A stretch of DNA of 64,000 nt from Pseudomonas sp. CC120222-01a (GTDB lineage: Bacteria; Pseudomonadota; Gammaproteobacteria; Pseudomonadales; Pseudomonadaceae): assembly GCF_003097235.1 (NCBI RefSeq), contig NZ_QEQQ01000006.1, forward strand, positions 179,284 to 243,283. The letters run 5' to 3'. Made by a program: the position numbers and the translations under genes. The notes under the pieces were generated by a model. That model worked only from the letters and a program-made list of their open reading frames with translations. It was not told the DNA's origin and made no database searches. Shown here in pieces: positions 1 to 9,161 of the stretch (position 1 is the stretch's first letter; every line of letters begins with the position of its first letter).

Positions 1-1009
1 TGCTGCGCGCGGACATGGCGCTGTCGCTGTTGAGGTCGCCAAACAGCGCCGCACCGAACTCACCGTTCTTGTCGATACCCTGGCCGAGCTGCGAGTTGAT
101 CTGCTGCGACACCACCAGCGCGACACGGCCCAGCTCGTTCATCGCCGGTGCCAGGGTCTCGCTGCGGTAGCGCAGCAGCCCGCCCATTTCGCCACCGCTG
201 ATGCTGCTGGTGACATCCATGGTGGTGCTGCCACGATCGAGCTTGACCGCGAACTGGGTCGGGTCGGTGGCACTCGGCTCGGCACTCATCTTGTTGGTGG
301 TCTTGCCCAGCACCAGCGATTGGCCGTTCTTCAGGTAGACATCGATACTGCCGTCACGCTCGACGGTCTGCACACCCACCAGTTCGTTGAGCTGGCGCAC
401 CGCCTCGTTGCGCTGGTCGAGCAGGTCGTTCGGCTGGCCGCTGCTGGCCGAGACCTTGGAAATCTGGTCGTTGTACTGGGCGATGCTGGAGGTCAGCTCG
501 TTGATCCGCGAGGTCATCGAGCTGAGGTTGCCGTTGATGTTGCTGTTCTGCTCCTTGAACTGGGCAGACAGGCTGTTGAAGCGGCTGGCCAGCGCCTGGG
601 CATTGCTCAGCAACAGCTGACGGGAAGCGTCTTCGGTCGGCTTGTTGGCAGCACTTTGCAGGGCGGAGAAGAAGTTGGTCAGCGCACCGGTGATGCCGGT
701 ATTGCTGTCGGACAGCAGGTTGTTGAGCGGCGTGACCTGGTTCAGGTAGGCGGTGCTGTCGCTGTTGAGCGAAGTGGCGGTCTGCAACTGAGCATCCAGG
801 AAGGCGTTGTACACGCGACGGACATCGCCCAGGGTGGTGCCGGTGCCCATGAACACCTGGCCTTCCTGGATCGAACCCTTGGCTCGCTGGACGTTCTGCT
901 GGCGGGAATAACCGGCAACATCGGCGTTGGCGATGTTGTTGCCGGTGGTATGCAGGCCCGCCTGGGAGGCCGACAGTCCCGACATGCCAATATTGATCAG
1001 ACTCGCCAT
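1..1009 (-). CDS. flgK: Flagellar hook-associated protein 1 FlgK (3' part outside window)
   Basis: HAP1 forms the first hook-filament junction layer outside the cell. The visible part is the N-terminal 336 codons, beginning MASLINIGMSGLSASQ and followed by the rod/hook-family motif NNIANADVAGYSRQ. A long coiled-coil-like stretch rich in Asn, Ser and Gln follows. The frame runs open to the window edge, so the C-terminus is missing only because the window ends. The ATG at 1009 starts 12 bases after the flgJ stop, placing flgK last in view of the flgFGHIJK unit. Family assignment is secure from the N-terminal motif and gene order. Confidence 0.95.
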   Translation of the reverse strand, partial: MASLINIGMSGLSASQAGLHTTGNNIANADVAGYSRQQNVQRAKGSIQEGQVFMGTGTTLGDVRRVYNAFLDAQLQTATSLNSDSTAYLNQVTPLNNLLSDSNTGITGALTNFFSALQSAANKPTEDASRQLLLSNAQALASRFNSLSAQFKEQNSNINGNLSSMTSRINELTSSIAQYNDQISKVSASSGQPNDLLDQRNEAVRQLNELVGVQTVERDGSIDVYLKNGQSLVLGKTTNKMSAEPSATDPTQFAVKLDRGSTTMDVTSSISGGEMGGLLRYRSETLAPAMNELGRVALVVSQQINSQLGQGIDKNGEFGAALFGDLNSDSAMSARS

Positions 1010-1021
1010 GGTTCCATACCC

Positions 1022-2188
1022 TTAAAGTTTCGTTGTGGTACCGAGCATTGCGTAGCTCTCGTACGACTTCATCTGTCTTGCGATCTGCGAGATCTTGCTG
1101 GCGTAGTTCGGGTCGGTGGCATACCCGGCCTTTTGCAGTTCTCGCACGAATTGTTCTGGGTTATCGGCCGACTTCACCGCATCTTGATAGCGTGAATTGC
1201 TCTGCAGCAGGCTTACCAGGTCATGGAAACTGTCCTGGTACGAATCGTAGGAACGGAACGCCGCCGTCTCCTTGACGAACTGGCCGTCGCGGAATTCGCT
1301 GGTGATCGCCCGCGCCGAATCGCCGTCCCAGTTGCTGCTGGCCTTGATGCCGAACAGGTTGTGGCTGCTGCTGCCGTCACTGTTGCGCATGACCGACTTG
1401 CCCCAGCCGGTTTCCAGGGCGGCCTGGGCCACCAGGTAACGCGGATCGACACCAATGCGCTTGGCGGCCTGCTCGGCCATCGGCAGCATGGTGGCGACAA
1501 ATTCGTCGCTGTCGGCAAAGGCCTTCTTCGGCGCCAGCGGCGGCTGCGCCACGGCACGGCCAGTGATGCGCAGGCCGTTGTCCGGGATGGCAATGGCCTT
1601 GGCCACCTGTTGCCCGTCACGGGCCGGCACGGCAGCGGTATTGGTGGCTGCGGCCGGGCTGGTGGCCGAAGGCACGATGCCGGCCAGCAGGCGGTCGGTG
1701 AGCTTGCCCGGCAGCGCCAGGCGCCGCGAGTTGAGCGCGGCGACGTCGTTGCGCGTGGCAGTGGTTTGTGTCGCCTGAACCGGGTCGGCCACCTTGTTGC
1801 CCCAGAGCGTCGGCGCGTTGCCATCGACACGCGGGAACGGGCTGGTGTTGACCGGGGTGCTCTTGTTCTTCGAGAGCTGGCGCACCAGCACGTCCTGCAG
1901 GCCGATACCGCCACCCTCGCGGGACATGCTCACGGCCAGCTGCTGGTCGTACATGTCGCGGTACTGCTTGACCGTCTCGCTGTTCATCGGGTTGTCGTCG
2001 GCCAGCACGTCGCTGGCCTTGCGCGAGGCCTTGAGCATCTCGCTGATGAACAGCGACTCGAACTCCTGGGCCACCTTGCGCACGTTGGCGTCGCTGTCGC
2101 GGTCACCGTGCTTGAGCGAGCTCAGGCGATTGAGGTCGGTGTAGGCACCGCTGTCGGCGTGGCTGGAGACCAGGCTTTTCGAATTCAT
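1022..2188 (-). CDS. flgJ: Peptidoglycan hydrolase FlgJ, rod-assembly muramidase
   Basis: FlgJ is a two-domain periplasmic protein that caps the growing rod and opens the peptidoglycan for it. Residues about 30-105 are the rod-binding domain (QEFESLFISEMLKASR). A Pro/Ala/Thr-rich linker spans about 110-220, and residues about 225-385 are the glucosaminidase/muramidase domain. The expected catalytic Glu is E259 in AQAALETGWGKS, followed by HNLFGIKA. The length of 388 aa is usual for Pseudomonas FlgJ. It lies 11 bases after flgI in the flgFGHIJK unit. Confidence 0.96.
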   Translation of the reverse strand: MNSKSLVSSHADSGAYTDLNRLSSLKHGDRDSDANVRKVAQEFESLFISEMLKASRKASDVLADDNPMNSETVKQYRDMYDQQLAVSMSREGGGIGLQDVLVRQLSKNKSTPVNTSPFPRVDGNAPTLWGNKVADPVQATQTTATRNDVAALNSRRLALPGKLTDRLLAGIVPSATSPAAATNTAAVPARDGQQVAKAIAIPDNGLRITGRAVAQPPLAPKKAFADSDEFVATMLPMAEQAAKRIGVDPRYLVAQAALETGWGKSVMRNSDGSSSHNLFGIKASSNWDGDSARAITSEFRDGQFVKETAAFRSYDSYQDSFHDLVSLLQSNSRYQDAVKSADNPEQFVRELQKAGYATDPNYASKISQIARQMKSYESYAMLGTTTKL

Positions 2189-2199
2189 TAGCGGCGTCC

Positions 2200-3315
2200 T
2201 CAGATCACGATCAGGTCGGCCTGCAAGGCGCCGGCCTGTTTCAGTGCTTCGAGGATGGCCATCAGGTCGCCCGGTGCCGCGCCCACCTGGTTCACCGCAC
2301 GGACGATCTCATCCAGCGTGGTGCCCGGGCCGAACTTGAACATCGGCTTGGCTTCCTGCTCGGCATTGACCCGCGAACGCGGAACCACTGCCGTCTGGCC
2401 ATTGGAGAACGGCCCCGGCTGGCTGACGATCGGGTCTTCGGTAATGGTCACGGTCAGGCTGCCATGGGTCACCGCCGCCGGCGAGACCTTGACGTTCTGG
2501 CCGATGACGATGGTACCGGTGCGCGAGTTGATGATGACCTTGGCCACGGCCTGGCCCGGGTCGATCTCGAGGTTCTCGAGGATCGACAGGTAATCGACCC
2601 GCTGGCTCGGGTCCATCGGCGCGGTGACCCGCACCGAGCCGCCGTCCACGGCCTGGGCCACGCCTGGGCCGAGCAGGTCGTTGACCTTGTCGACGATGCG
2701 CTTGGCGGTGGTGAAGTCCGGGCGGTTGAGGTTCAGGGTCAGGCTGTTGCCCTGGTTGAAGCCGCTCGGCACGGCGCGCTCGACCGAGGCGCCGCCAGGA
2801 ATACGGCCGGCCGACGGAACGTTGACGGTGATCTTCGAGCCGTCACGGCCTTCGGCATCGAAGCCGCCGACCACCAGGTTACCCTGGGCGATGGCGTAGA
2901 CGTTGCCATCGATACCCTTGAGCGGGGTCATCAGCAGGCTGCCACCGCGCAGGCTCTTGGAGTTGCCGATCGACGAAACGGTGATGTCCACCACCTGGCC
3001 CGGCTTGGCGAACGCCGGCAGGTCGGCATGCACCGACACCGCAGCGACGTTCTTCAGCTGCACGTTGCCGGAGCCGGCCGGCACCTTGATGCCGAACTGC
3101 GACAGCATGTTGTTGAAGGTCTGCAGGGTGAACGGGGTCTGGGTGGTCTGGTCACCCGTGCCGTTGAGCCCCACCACCAGGCCATAGCCGATCAACTGGT
3201 TGGAACGCACGCCGGAGATGCTGGCAATGTCCTTGAGGCGCTCGGCGTGGGCACCGAACGCACAGGACAGAAGCAGGGTCGCGGCTATCAGCTGCCTAAG
3301 GTTGAACATGTTCAT
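2200..3315 (-). CDS. flgI: Flagellar P-ring protein FlgI
   Basis: FlgI builds the periplasmic P-ring around the rod, acting as a bushing in the peptidoglycan layer. The protein has a cleavable signal peptide ending near AFGAHA, then the invariant [20 protein letters not shown] block and the [13 protein letters not shown] segment typical of FlgI. A second start two codons downstream (ATG at 3309) is equally plausible and would give 369 aa. It follows flgH by 6 bases, so the two are certainly co-transcribed. Confidence 0.97.
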   Translation of the reverse strand: MNMFNLRQLIAATLLLSCAFGAHAERLKDIASISGVRSNQLIGYGLVVGLNGTGDQTTQTPFTLQTFNNMLSQFGIKVPAGSGNVQLKNVAAVSVHADLPAFAKPGQVVDITVSSIGNSKSLRGGSLLMTPLKGIDGNVYAIAQGNLVVGGFDAEGRDGSKITVNVPSAGRIPGGASVERAVPSGFNQGNSLTLNLNRPDFTTAKRIVDKVNDLLGPGVAQAVDGGSVRVTAPMDPSQRVDYLSILENLEIDPGQAVAKVIINSRTGTIVIGQNVKVSPAAVTHGSLTVTITEDPIVSQPGPFSNGQTAVVPRSRVNAEQEAKPMFKFGPGTTLDEIVRAVNQVGAAPGDLMAILEALKQAGALQADLIVI

Positions 3316-3321
3316 CCGTAC

Positions 3322-4017
3322 TCAGAAGGGCCAAAGCGGGCTCATGAAGAAGCGGTCCAGCCAGCCGGGCTGACTGGCATCGGCGAACGAGCCGGTGCCC
3401 GAATAGGTGATGCGCGCATCGGCCACGCGGGTGGACGGCACGGTGTTGTCGGTGGCGATGTCGTCGGCACGGATCAGGCCGGCGATACGCACCAGCTCCT
3501 CACCGGTGTTCAGGGTCATCCACTTCTCGCCGCGCACGGCAATGATGCCGTTAGGCAGCACCTCGGCCACGGTGACGGTGATCGAGCCGGTCAGGGTGTT
3601 GCCCTGGGTGGCCTTGCTGTCGCCCTTGGTGGTGCGGTCACCGCTGTAGCCGGCCTCGAGCGAAAGGTCACCGCTGCCGAACGGGTTGTTGGTGTTCGGG
3701 TTGGAGCCGAACAGCGAGGTCAGGCCGATGTCGGCCTTGCTGTTCTTCTGGATCTGGGAACCGGCGTTCTTGCTCGCCGACGTGCGTTCGTTGAGGGTGA
3801 TGGTGATGATGTCACCCACGCGGAACGCTTTGCGGTCGGTGTACAGGCCCTGCTCGAAACCCGCCTGGTAAATCGAACCGTTGTTGGCTGCTGCCGGCAG
3901 CGGGGTGCGCGGCAGAACCGGCGCGTAATACGGGTCGTTCGGCTTGGGCGTCGGCGCGACGCAACCTGCCAACACAACCGCCCCCCCCAGGGCGAATACA
4001 GACAACAGACGCTTCAT
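3322..4017 (-). CDS. flgH: Flagellar L-ring lipoprotein FlgH
   Basis: FlgH is the outer-membrane L-ring lipoprotein of the basal body. The start at 4017 is chosen because a GAGG ribosome site lies just upstream and because [19 protein letters not shown] then forms a lipoprotein signal with lipobox LAGC. An upstream in-frame ATG at 4056 would bury this signal. The 231-aa product carries the FlgH blocks [19 protein letters not shown] and [12 protein letters not shown] and ends in FMSPLWPF. It sits between flgG and flgI. Confidence 0.95.
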   Translation of the reverse strand: MKRLLSVFALGGAVVLAGCVAPTPKPNDPYYAPVLPRTPLPAAANNGSIYQAGFEQGLYTDRKAFRVGDIITITLNERTSASKNAGSQIQKNSKADIGLTSLFGSNPNTNNPFGSGDLSLEAGYSGDRTTKGDSKATQGNTLTGSITVTVAEVLPNGIIAVRGEKWMTLNTGEELVRIAGLIRADDIATDNTVPSTRVADARITYSGTGSFADASQPGWLDRFFMSPLWPF

Positions 4018-4064
4018 GACACTTACCTCACGGTGTAACGGGAGTAGAACCTGCACTAGGGCTT

Positions 4065-4850
4065 TCAGAGCTGTTGAGTGACGAACGACAGCATCTGGTC
4101 GGCGGTGGAGATGACCTTGGAGTTCATCTCGTAGGCACGCTGGGTGGTGATCATGTTCACCAGCTCTTCCACGGTGCTGACGTTGGAGTTTTCCAGGGTC
4201 TGCTGCAGGGTGGTGCCGAAGCCGTTCAGGCCTGGGGTACCGACCTGTGGCGCGCCACTGGCAGCGGTTTCCAGGAACAGGTTGTCACCGATCGCCTGGA
4301 GGCCGGCCGGGTTGATGAAGTCAGCGGTCTGCAGGTTGCCGATGACCTGTGCAGCCGGGTTGCCGGCAGTGGTGATCGACACGGTGCCGTCCTGGCCGAC
4401 GGTGAAGGTCTGGGCATCGTTCGGCACCACGATCGCTGGCTCCAGGGCAAAGCCTTGGGCGGTGACGATCTGGCCATCGGAGTTCAGGTGGAAGGTACCG
4501 TCGCGGGTGTACGAGACCGTGCCGTCCGGCTGCAGCACCTGGAAGAAGCCGCGGCCGTTGACCGCCATGTCCAGCGGGTTTTCGGTGGTCTGCAGGCTGC
4601 CGGTCTGGAAGTTCTTCTGGGTGCCGACAATGCGCACACCGGTACCGACTTGCAGGCCCGACGGCAGCTCGCTGTCCTGGGTCGACTGCGCACCTGGCTG
4701 ACGCTTGATCTGGTACAGCAGGTCGGCGAATTCGGCGCGATCCCGCTTGAAGCCGGTGGTCGAGACGTTGGCCAGGTTGTTGGAAATGACGGTCAGGTTG
4801 GTGTCCTGGGCGGACAGGCCGGTTTTAGCGACCCAAAGAGCCGGAAGCAT
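4065..4850 (-). CDS. flgG: Distal rod protein FlgG
   Basis: FlgG forms the distal rod of the flagellar basal body. The 261-aa protein starts with [20 protein letters not shown] and carries the axial-protein motif [12 protein letters not shown] at its N-terminus. The C-terminus has the conserved [20 protein letters not shown] helix used in axial packing. Size and motifs are standard. It is the second gene of the flgF-to-flgK unit, 47 bases after flgF. Confidence 0.97.
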   Translation of the reverse strand: MLPALWVAKTGLSAQDTNLTVISNNLANVSTTGFKRDRAEFADLLYQIKRQPGAQSTQDSELPSGLQVGTGVRIVGTQKNFQTGSLQTTENPLDMAVNGRGFFQVLQPDGTVSYTRDGTFHLNSDGQIVTAQGFALEPAIVVPNDAQTFTVGQDGTVSITTAGNPAAQVIGNLQTADFINPAGLQAIGDNLFLETAASGAPQVGTPGLNGFGTTLQQTLENSNVSTVEELVNMITTQRAYEMNSKVISTADQMLSFVTQQL

Positions 4851-4897
4851 CAGTATTCTCCTCGTGCGCCTGTTTTACGGCACCCGTTCAAAGTTGG

Positions 4898-5638
4898 TTA
4901 GCCGATTTGCAAAACACGCGCCATGGCTTCATCGCCTTCCTTGGCCGCGTTCATCATTTTCACGTGCAGTTCGAACTGGCGGGACAGTGCCAGGACCGAA
5001 GTCATTTCTTCCACGGCATTGACGTTGCTGCCCTCAAGGAAACCCGATACCACCCGCACATTGACATCGGCGGCAGCCGGTTGGCCGTTCTGGGTGTGGA
5101 TCAGGCCGTCCAGGCCCTTGGTCATGCTCTTGATGTCCGGGTTGACCAGCTTGATGCGGTCGACCTCGGCCATCACCCGTGGGTCTTCACCCATCGAGCG
5201 GATGCTGATGGTGCCGTCGGCACCGACTTCGACTTTCTGCTCTGGCGGAATGGCGATCGGGCCACCGTTGCCGATCACCGGCATGCCATTGCCGGCACGC
5301 AGCACGCCGAGCGCGTCGATGTTCAGGCTGCCGGTGCGCACGTAGGCTTCGCTGCCATCGGGCGCCTGCACGGCGATGAAGCCTTGGCCGCTCACGGCAA
5401 CGTCCAGGTCTCGCCCGGTCTCGACCATCGGCCCTTCGCTGAAGTCGGTGGCCGGGCGTTCAGTCATGGCAAACGCCCGCGACGGAAAGCTGTCACCGAA
5501 CACCGGCATCGAGCGCGCCTGTTCCAGGTCGCGCTGGAAGCCATTGGTGGAAACGTTCGCCAGGTTGTTGGCGTGGGCCTTCTGCGCCAGCGCGTTCTGG
5601 CTGGCGCCGGTCATGGCCACGTAAAGCATCTTGTCCAC
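4898..5638 (-). CDS. flgF: Proximal rod protein FlgF
   Basis: FlgF is a proximal rod subunit. The chosen start is GTG at 5638, giving 246 aa (VDKMLYVAMTGASQ), because GGAGG lies 6 bases upstream. The ATG two codons earlier touches the GGAGG directly and is unlikely to be used. The open frame extends much further upstream but without similarity. [14 protein letters not shown] near the N-terminus and NAVEEMTSVLALSRQFE near the C-terminus are rod-family motifs. It is the first gene of the flgFGHIJK unit, with an RpoN-type promoter about 60 bases upstream. Confidence 0.95.
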   Translation of the reverse strand: MDKMLYVAMTGASQNALAQKAHANNLANVSTNGFQRDLEQARSMPVFGDSFPSRAFAMTERPATDFSEGPMVETGRDLDVAVSGQGFIAVQAPDGSEAYVRTGSLNIDALGVLRAGNGMPVIGNGGPIAIPPEQKVEVGADGTISIRSMGEDPRVMAEVDRIKLVNPDIKSMTKGLDGLIHTQNGQPAAADVNVRVVSGFLEGSNVNAVEEMTSVLALSRQFELHVKMMNAAKEGDEAMARVLQIG

Positions 5639-5697
5639 AGTCATCCTCCGCTGCACTGACGATCGTTTGCCGCTCGCCGTTGCTGTGCAGGCTCTAA

Positions 5698-5713
5698 AGC
5701 AAGTTCCGAACCA
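5698..5713 (-). promoter_or_regulatory. RpoN (sigma-54) -24/-12 promoter of flgFGHIJK
   Basis: Read on the minus strand the site is TGGTTCGGAACTTGCT: GG, ten bases, GC, with the CG..TTGCT part of the consensus intact. It lies about 60 bases upstream of the flgF start and just after the terminator that closes the flgBCDE transcript. In P. aeruginosa this operon belongs to the FleR/RpoN class III flagellar genes, which supports the reading. Confidence 0.7.
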
Positions 5714-5729
5714 ACTTTTCGAATTCATG

Positions 5730-5755
5730 AAAAAGCCCGTGAATACGGGCTTTTT
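5730..5755. terminator. Rho-independent terminator between flgE-side and flgF-side units
   Basis: A perfect 11-bp inverted repeat (AAAAAGCCCGT / ACGGGCTTTTT) with a 4-base loop and T-tracts on both strands. On the minus strand it would end the transcript from flgBCDE and the 61-aa gene before the flgF promoter starts. Confidence 0.85.
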
Positions 5756-5817
5756 CGGGGTTTTGCTGCTGAGGTGCCGCCGGTTATCCGGCGCCGGGTT
5801 GCCGGTTGCGGCAATCC

Positions 5818-6003
5818 TCAAGGCTCGCGGCAACCGCCATTGGTGAAAGGACCGGCAAACTTCTTCCAGCCATCTCCCGGCGGCCATTGCGAGCACACCA
5901 GCCGGCCATCCGCCTGGCTCTCCCAACGCCACCAGGGCGCGGTGCCGGCCTGGGCCTGGTACAGGCAGAAAGCGGTGATCAATGTGACAACCAGCCTTTT
6001 CAT
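5818..6003 (-). CDS. Small exported hypothetical protein, 61 aa
   Basis: Begins MKRLVVTLITAFCLYQAQA, a short but clear signal peptide, preceded by GGAGGG at ideal spacing. The open frame continues upstream but only this start gives a signal sequence and a ribosome site. The mature part is about 42 aa, Trp- and Pro-rich (WWRWES, CSQWPPGDGW), with two cysteines that could form a disulfide. It lies between flgE and the terminator preceding flgF, so it may be read from the flgBCDE transcript after the REP pair. I do not recognise a function; nothing ties it to the flagellum except position. Confidence 0.7.
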   Translation of the reverse strand: MKRLVVTLITAFCLYQAQAGTAPWWRWESQADGRLVCSQWPPGDGWKKFAGPFTNGGCREP

Positions 6004-6020
6004 CAACCCTCCAAATTGCC

Positions 6021-6124
6021 GGGGCTGCTTTGCAGCCCTTTCGCGACACAAGGCCGCTCCTACAAGGGAGTGCGTAATCCTGTAGGAGCGGCCTTGTGTC
6101 GCGATAGGGCCGCAAAGCGGCCCC
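6021..6124. repeat. REP pair (inverted)
   Basis: Two 24-base copies (6041-6064 and 6081-6104) are perfect inverted repeats, built on the tcgcgacacaaggccgctcc unit. Imperfect palindromic extensions on both sides reach 6021 and 6124. It sits just after the flgE stop and would form a long hairpin in the transcript. It is a REP doublet of the type frequent in P. putida intergenic regions. Confidence 0.9.
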
Positions 6125-6135
6125 ATCAAAAACCA

Positions 6136-7488
6136 TCAGGTCATCTGGATGATGGTCTGCATGATGGTGCTTTCGGTGGAGATGGTCTTGGCGTTCGCCT
6201 GGTAGTTGCTCTGCGCCTTGATCAGCTCGACCAGCTCCTGGGTCAGGTTGACGTTCGAGGCTTCCAGCGAGTTCGACTCGACGCTACCCAGAGTGCCGGT
6301 TTTCGGCGAGTCGATACCCGGAATACCCGACGAGTAGGTCTCGGTCCAGCGCGTGCCGCCAATCTGCTGCAACCCTTGCTCGTTGGCAAAGCTGGCCAGG
6401 GCCACCTGGCCGATGGCGCGCGATTGCTGGTTGCTGAAGCTCGCGAACATTACGCCGGTGGAGTCGATCGACAGGCTCGACAGGATACCGGTGGCGTAGC
6501 CGTCCTGGGACTGCGACATGCGCGCCGTCTCGGTGTTGTACGAGGTGGTGCTGTTCATCGACAGCTTCATGCCGTCGGCGTTTTCCGCCGAACCGTTGGA
6601 GGCCCAGTTGCCCGCAGCATCCTTGGCGGCCGGCACCCAGCCCTTGAGGGTGAAGGTGTTGTTGGTCACGGCCCATTCGGCGTTGGCCGGGGCGCCGGCC
6701 GGAATGCTGGCCGGGTCGGTCGCCATCGACGCCACGCTGCCGTCGGAATTGAAGGTCATGGACGCTTCCAGCGGCGCAGTGGAAGTCGGGTCCATCGGGT
6801 TGCGACCATCTACCAGGGTGTACATGGTCCACTGGTTCGTACCGGTCTTGCGGTAGAACTGCTCCATGGTGTGCTCGTTGCCCTGGCTGTCATACACCTT
6901 GGTCGGGAAGGACTTGGTGTAGGTGGTGTCATCCGTCGGGTCGAAGGTCGGGCCGGCAGGCGTGGCGCTCGGCAGCGGAATGATGGTCGCTTCGGAGTTG
7001 AGGTTGATACCCTGGTCGATCAGGGTGGTGGCCTTCGGCGCCAGCGACGAGGTGTCGATCTTCAGGTCGGTCAGCACGCCGCGCTTGATGTTGCCGTTTT
7101 CGTCGGCAGCATAGCCCTGCAGGCGCAGGCCGTCCGAGGTGACCACGTAGTTGTCCTTGCTGTTCTGGAAGGCGCCGGCACGGGTGTAAACGCGTGCGCC
7201 GTTGTCGGACAGCACGAAGAAGCCCTGGCCCTGGATACCCATGTCCAGCACGTTGCCGGTGTTGTTGACGTCACCCTGGCTGAACTGCTGGGAGATCGCC
7301 GCCAGGCGCACACCATTACCGACCTGGTTCTTGCCTACACCCAGGCGGTTGGCACCGGCGTACACGTCGGCGAACTCGGCGCGCGAGGATTTGAAGCCCG
7401 TGGTGTTGACGTTGGCAATGTTGTTGCCGGTAACGTCCAGCTGCTTGTTGGCTGCGTACAGACCGCTAAGGCCGATATTGAAAGACAT
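6136..7488 (-). CDS. flgE: Flagellar hook protein FlgE
   Basis: FlgE polymerises into the hook. The start is ATG at 7488 (MSFNIGLSGLYAANKQL), preceded by AGGAG. The 450-aa product carries NNIANVNTTGFKSSRAEFAD at the N-terminus, a variable central region and the C-terminal SNVNLTQELVELIKAQSNYQ helix. The longer frame to 7566 runs into flgD and lacks a ribosome site. It is co-transcribed with flgBCD (31 bases after flgD). Confidence 0.97.
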   Translation of the reverse strand: MSFNIGLSGLYAANKQLDVTGNNIANVNTTGFKSSRAEFADVYAGANRLGVGKNQVGNGVRLAAISQQFSQGDVNNTGNVLDMGIQGQGFFVLSDNGARVYTRAGAFQNSKDNYVVTSDGLRLQGYAADENGNIKRGVLTDLKIDTSSLAPKATTLIDQGINLNSEATIIPLPSATPAGPTFDPTDDTTYTKSFPTKVYDSQGNEHTMEQFYRKTGTNQWTMYTLVDGRNPMDPTSTAPLEASMTFNSDGSVASMATDPASIPAGAPANAEWAVTNNTFTLKGWVPAAKDAAGNWASNGSAENADGMKLSMNSTTSYNTETARMSQSQDGYATGILSSLSIDSTGVMFASFSNQQSRAIGQVALASFANEQGLQQIGGTRWTETYSSGIPGIDSPKTGTLGSVESNSLEASNVNLTQELVELIKAQSNYQANAKTISTESTIMQTIIQMT

Positions 7489-7519
7489 GCTGTTGCTCCT
7501 TATTGCCGTTCTGTCGGCC

Positions 7520-8227
7520 TTAGATACCGATGGTTTGTACGTCGGACAGGGAAACCTTGCCCACACCCGCCAGGTTCAGCACCATCTCGCCCGTGGTGTT
7601 GAAGCTGACGCTGGTGACCTTGGCTGGCAGCAAGGTATTCATCTGGACTGCCTTGCCATCCACCGTGGTGGTGGCAGTGAAGGTGTAGGTGCCCGGGTCG
7701 ACCTTCTCGCCGCTGTTATTGGTGCCATCCCAGATGAAGTCGCCATAACCGGCCGCCTGCTCACCCAGCTCGATGGTCTTGACGGTCTTGCCATCTTTGT
7801 CGGTGATGGTGATCTTCGCCTCGCTGATGGCCTGAGGCACCACGAACTGTGCGTTGAAGCTGCTGGTGGTATCGACAACGGCCTTGTCGTTCTGCACGAT
7901 CACCGAGCGGCCGACCAGCGAAGAGGCCTGCAGCGCTTGCGACGAGGCCATGGCACTGGTGATGGCGCTGACCGACTCGTTCAGCGACGTGATGCCTTCG
8001 AGGCTGCTGAACTGCGCCAGCTGCGCAACGAATTCGCTGTTGTCCTGCGGATCCAGCGGGTTCTGGTTCTGCATCTGGGTGACCAGCAACTGCAGGAACG
8101 CATCCTTGCCCAGGGTCTGACCACCGGTCGCGGAACTGGTCGTGGAGGTTTTGCTGGTTTTGGTGGTTACACCGGACGCCGCGATGACGTCGTTGAGGTT
8201 CACACCGCTGGTGCTATCGACTGCCAT
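7520..8227 (-). CDS. flgD: Flagellar hook assembly (cap) protein FlgD
   Basis: FlgD is the hook-capping scaffold, needed for hook subunit polymerisation and absent from the finished structure. The 235-aa protein contains the family signature KDAFLQLLVTQMQNQNPLDP followed by DNSEFVAQLAQFSSLEGI. The C-terminal half has the FlgD Ig-like/tudor fold pattern (WDGTNNSGEKVDPGTYTF). It is placed 15 bases after flgC and 31 before flgE. Confidence 0.97.
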   Translation of the reverse strand: MAVDSTSGVNLNDVIAASGVTTKTSKTSTTSSATGGQTLGKDAFLQLLVTQMQNQNPLDPQDNSEFVAQLAQFSSLEGITSLNESVSAITSAMASSQALQASSLVGRSVIVQNDKAVVDTTSSFNAQFVVPQAISEAKITITDKDGKTVKTIELGEQAAGYGDFIWDGTNNSGEKVDPGTYTFTATTTVDGKAVQMNTLLPAKVTSVSFNTTGEMVLNLAGVGKVSLSDVQTIGI

Positions 8228-8242
8228 GGTCTGGATTCCTTA

Positions 8243-8686
8243 TCACTGACCCAGGGTCAGTACTTTCTGCATCATGTTCTTGGCGGTGTTCATCAGCTCG
8301 GCGTTGGTCTGGAACGCACGGCTGGCGGAGATCATGTCAGCCATCTCCTCGACCACGTTGACGTTCGGGTAGTAGACGTAGCCGTCCTTGTTCGCCGCCG
8401 GGTGATTGGGCTCGTAGCGCGCTTCCAGGTTGCTCTGGTCTTCGACGATGCCCTTGACCTGCACGCCCTGCCCTGCCTCGCCCTGATCCTCGAACAGCGA
8501 CTGGCTGACGCCGCTTTGCGCGTTCTGGAAGGTGGTGGCGAACACCGGATGGCGCGCACGGTAGGTCTGGTCGATGCTCGACGACACGGTCTCGGCGTTG
8601 GCGATGTTCGAGGCGACGGTGTTGAGGCGGGTGTTCTGCGCGCTCATGCCACTGCCGGCAATGTTGAAAACACTGGAAAGGGACAT
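8243..8686 (-). CDS. flgC: Proximal rod protein FlgC
   Basis: FlgC is a proximal rod subunit of 147 aa. It has SVFNIAGSGMSAQNTRLNTV at the N-terminus, the axial motif ASNIANAETV, and the C-terminal NVNVVEEMADMISASRAFQT helix. The gene starts 3 bases after the flgB stop, so translation of the two is probably coupled. Confidence 0.97.
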   Translation of the reverse strand: MSLSSVFNIAGSGMSAQNTRLNTVASNIANAETVSSSIDQTYRARHPVFATTFQNAQSGVSQSLFEDQGEAGQGVQVKGIVEDQSNLEARYEPNHPAANKDGYVYYPNVNVVEEMADMISASRAFQTNAELMNTAKNMMQKVLTLGQ

Positions 8687-8689
8687 GAA

Positions 8690-9097
8690 TTACTCTCCGC
8701 GCAGGGCCGAAACCAGCCCTTTGAATTTACTGTTGAGCAAGGTGAAGCTGGCCTGGAAACCGATGGCGTTTTCCGTGTAGTTCGATTGCTCGATCTGGGC
8801 GTCCACGGTGTTCTGGTCGATCGACGGCTGGGTCGGCACGCGGTATTGCATCGTGTCGTCAGCCATCGCCAGGCCTTCGGCCTCGATGTGGCGGCTGTTG
8901 GTGCGGTCCATGGCGAAGCGGCCGCTTTGCTGCTTCTGGCTCTCGGCGGCGAGCACCGAAGAGAAGTCCATGTCACGCGCCTTGTAGTTGGGCGTGTCGG
9001 CGTTGGCGATGTTGTTGGCCAGCACTTCGGCGCGCTGGGCGCGGAAGCCCAATGCCTTTTCGTGAATGCCAAGCGCCTTGTCGAAACTGATGCTCAT
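8690..9097 (-). CDS. flgB: Proximal rod protein FlgB
   Basis: FlgB is the first-assembled proximal rod subunit. The start is ATG at 9097 (MSISFDKALGIHEKALGFRA), giving 135 aa, the usual size. The upstream extension of the open frame passes through the promoter and is not coding. NNIANADTPNYKARD is the axial-protein motif. First gene of flgBCDE, under a strong RpoN-type promoter about 50 bases upstream. Confidence 0.96.
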   Translation of the reverse strand: MSISFDKALGIHEKALGFRAQRAEVLANNIANADTPNYKARDMDFSSVLAAESQKQQSGRFAMDRTNSRHIEAEGLAMADDTMQYRVPTQPSIDQNTVDAQIEQSNYTENAIGFQASFTLLNSKFKGLVSALRGE

Positions 9098-9145
9098 GTC
9101 GGGAAAACCTTCGAAGGTTGGCCGGAATTTCGTTGAGCAAGGTAT

Positions 9146-9161
9146 AGCAAGGGCTGTGCCA
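9146..9161 (-). promoter_or_regulatory. RpoN (sigma-54) promoter of flgBCDE
   Basis: On the minus strand: TGGCACAGCCCTTGCT, with GG and GC separated by exactly ten bases and almost full match to TGGCAC-N5-TTGCW. It lies about 50 bases upstream of flgB. flgBCDE is a FleR/RpoN class III operon in P. aeruginosa. Confidence 0.88.

Noticed and set aside
4018..4056. The upstream ATG for flgH at 4056.
   Set aside because: It would place 13 residues before the lipoprotein signal peptide, and the downstream ATG has the GAGG ribosome site.
5639..6136. The long N-terminal extension of flgF up to 6136.
   Set aside because: It crosses a terminator, an RpoN promoter and REP repeats; the GTG at 5638 gives the standard FlgF length.
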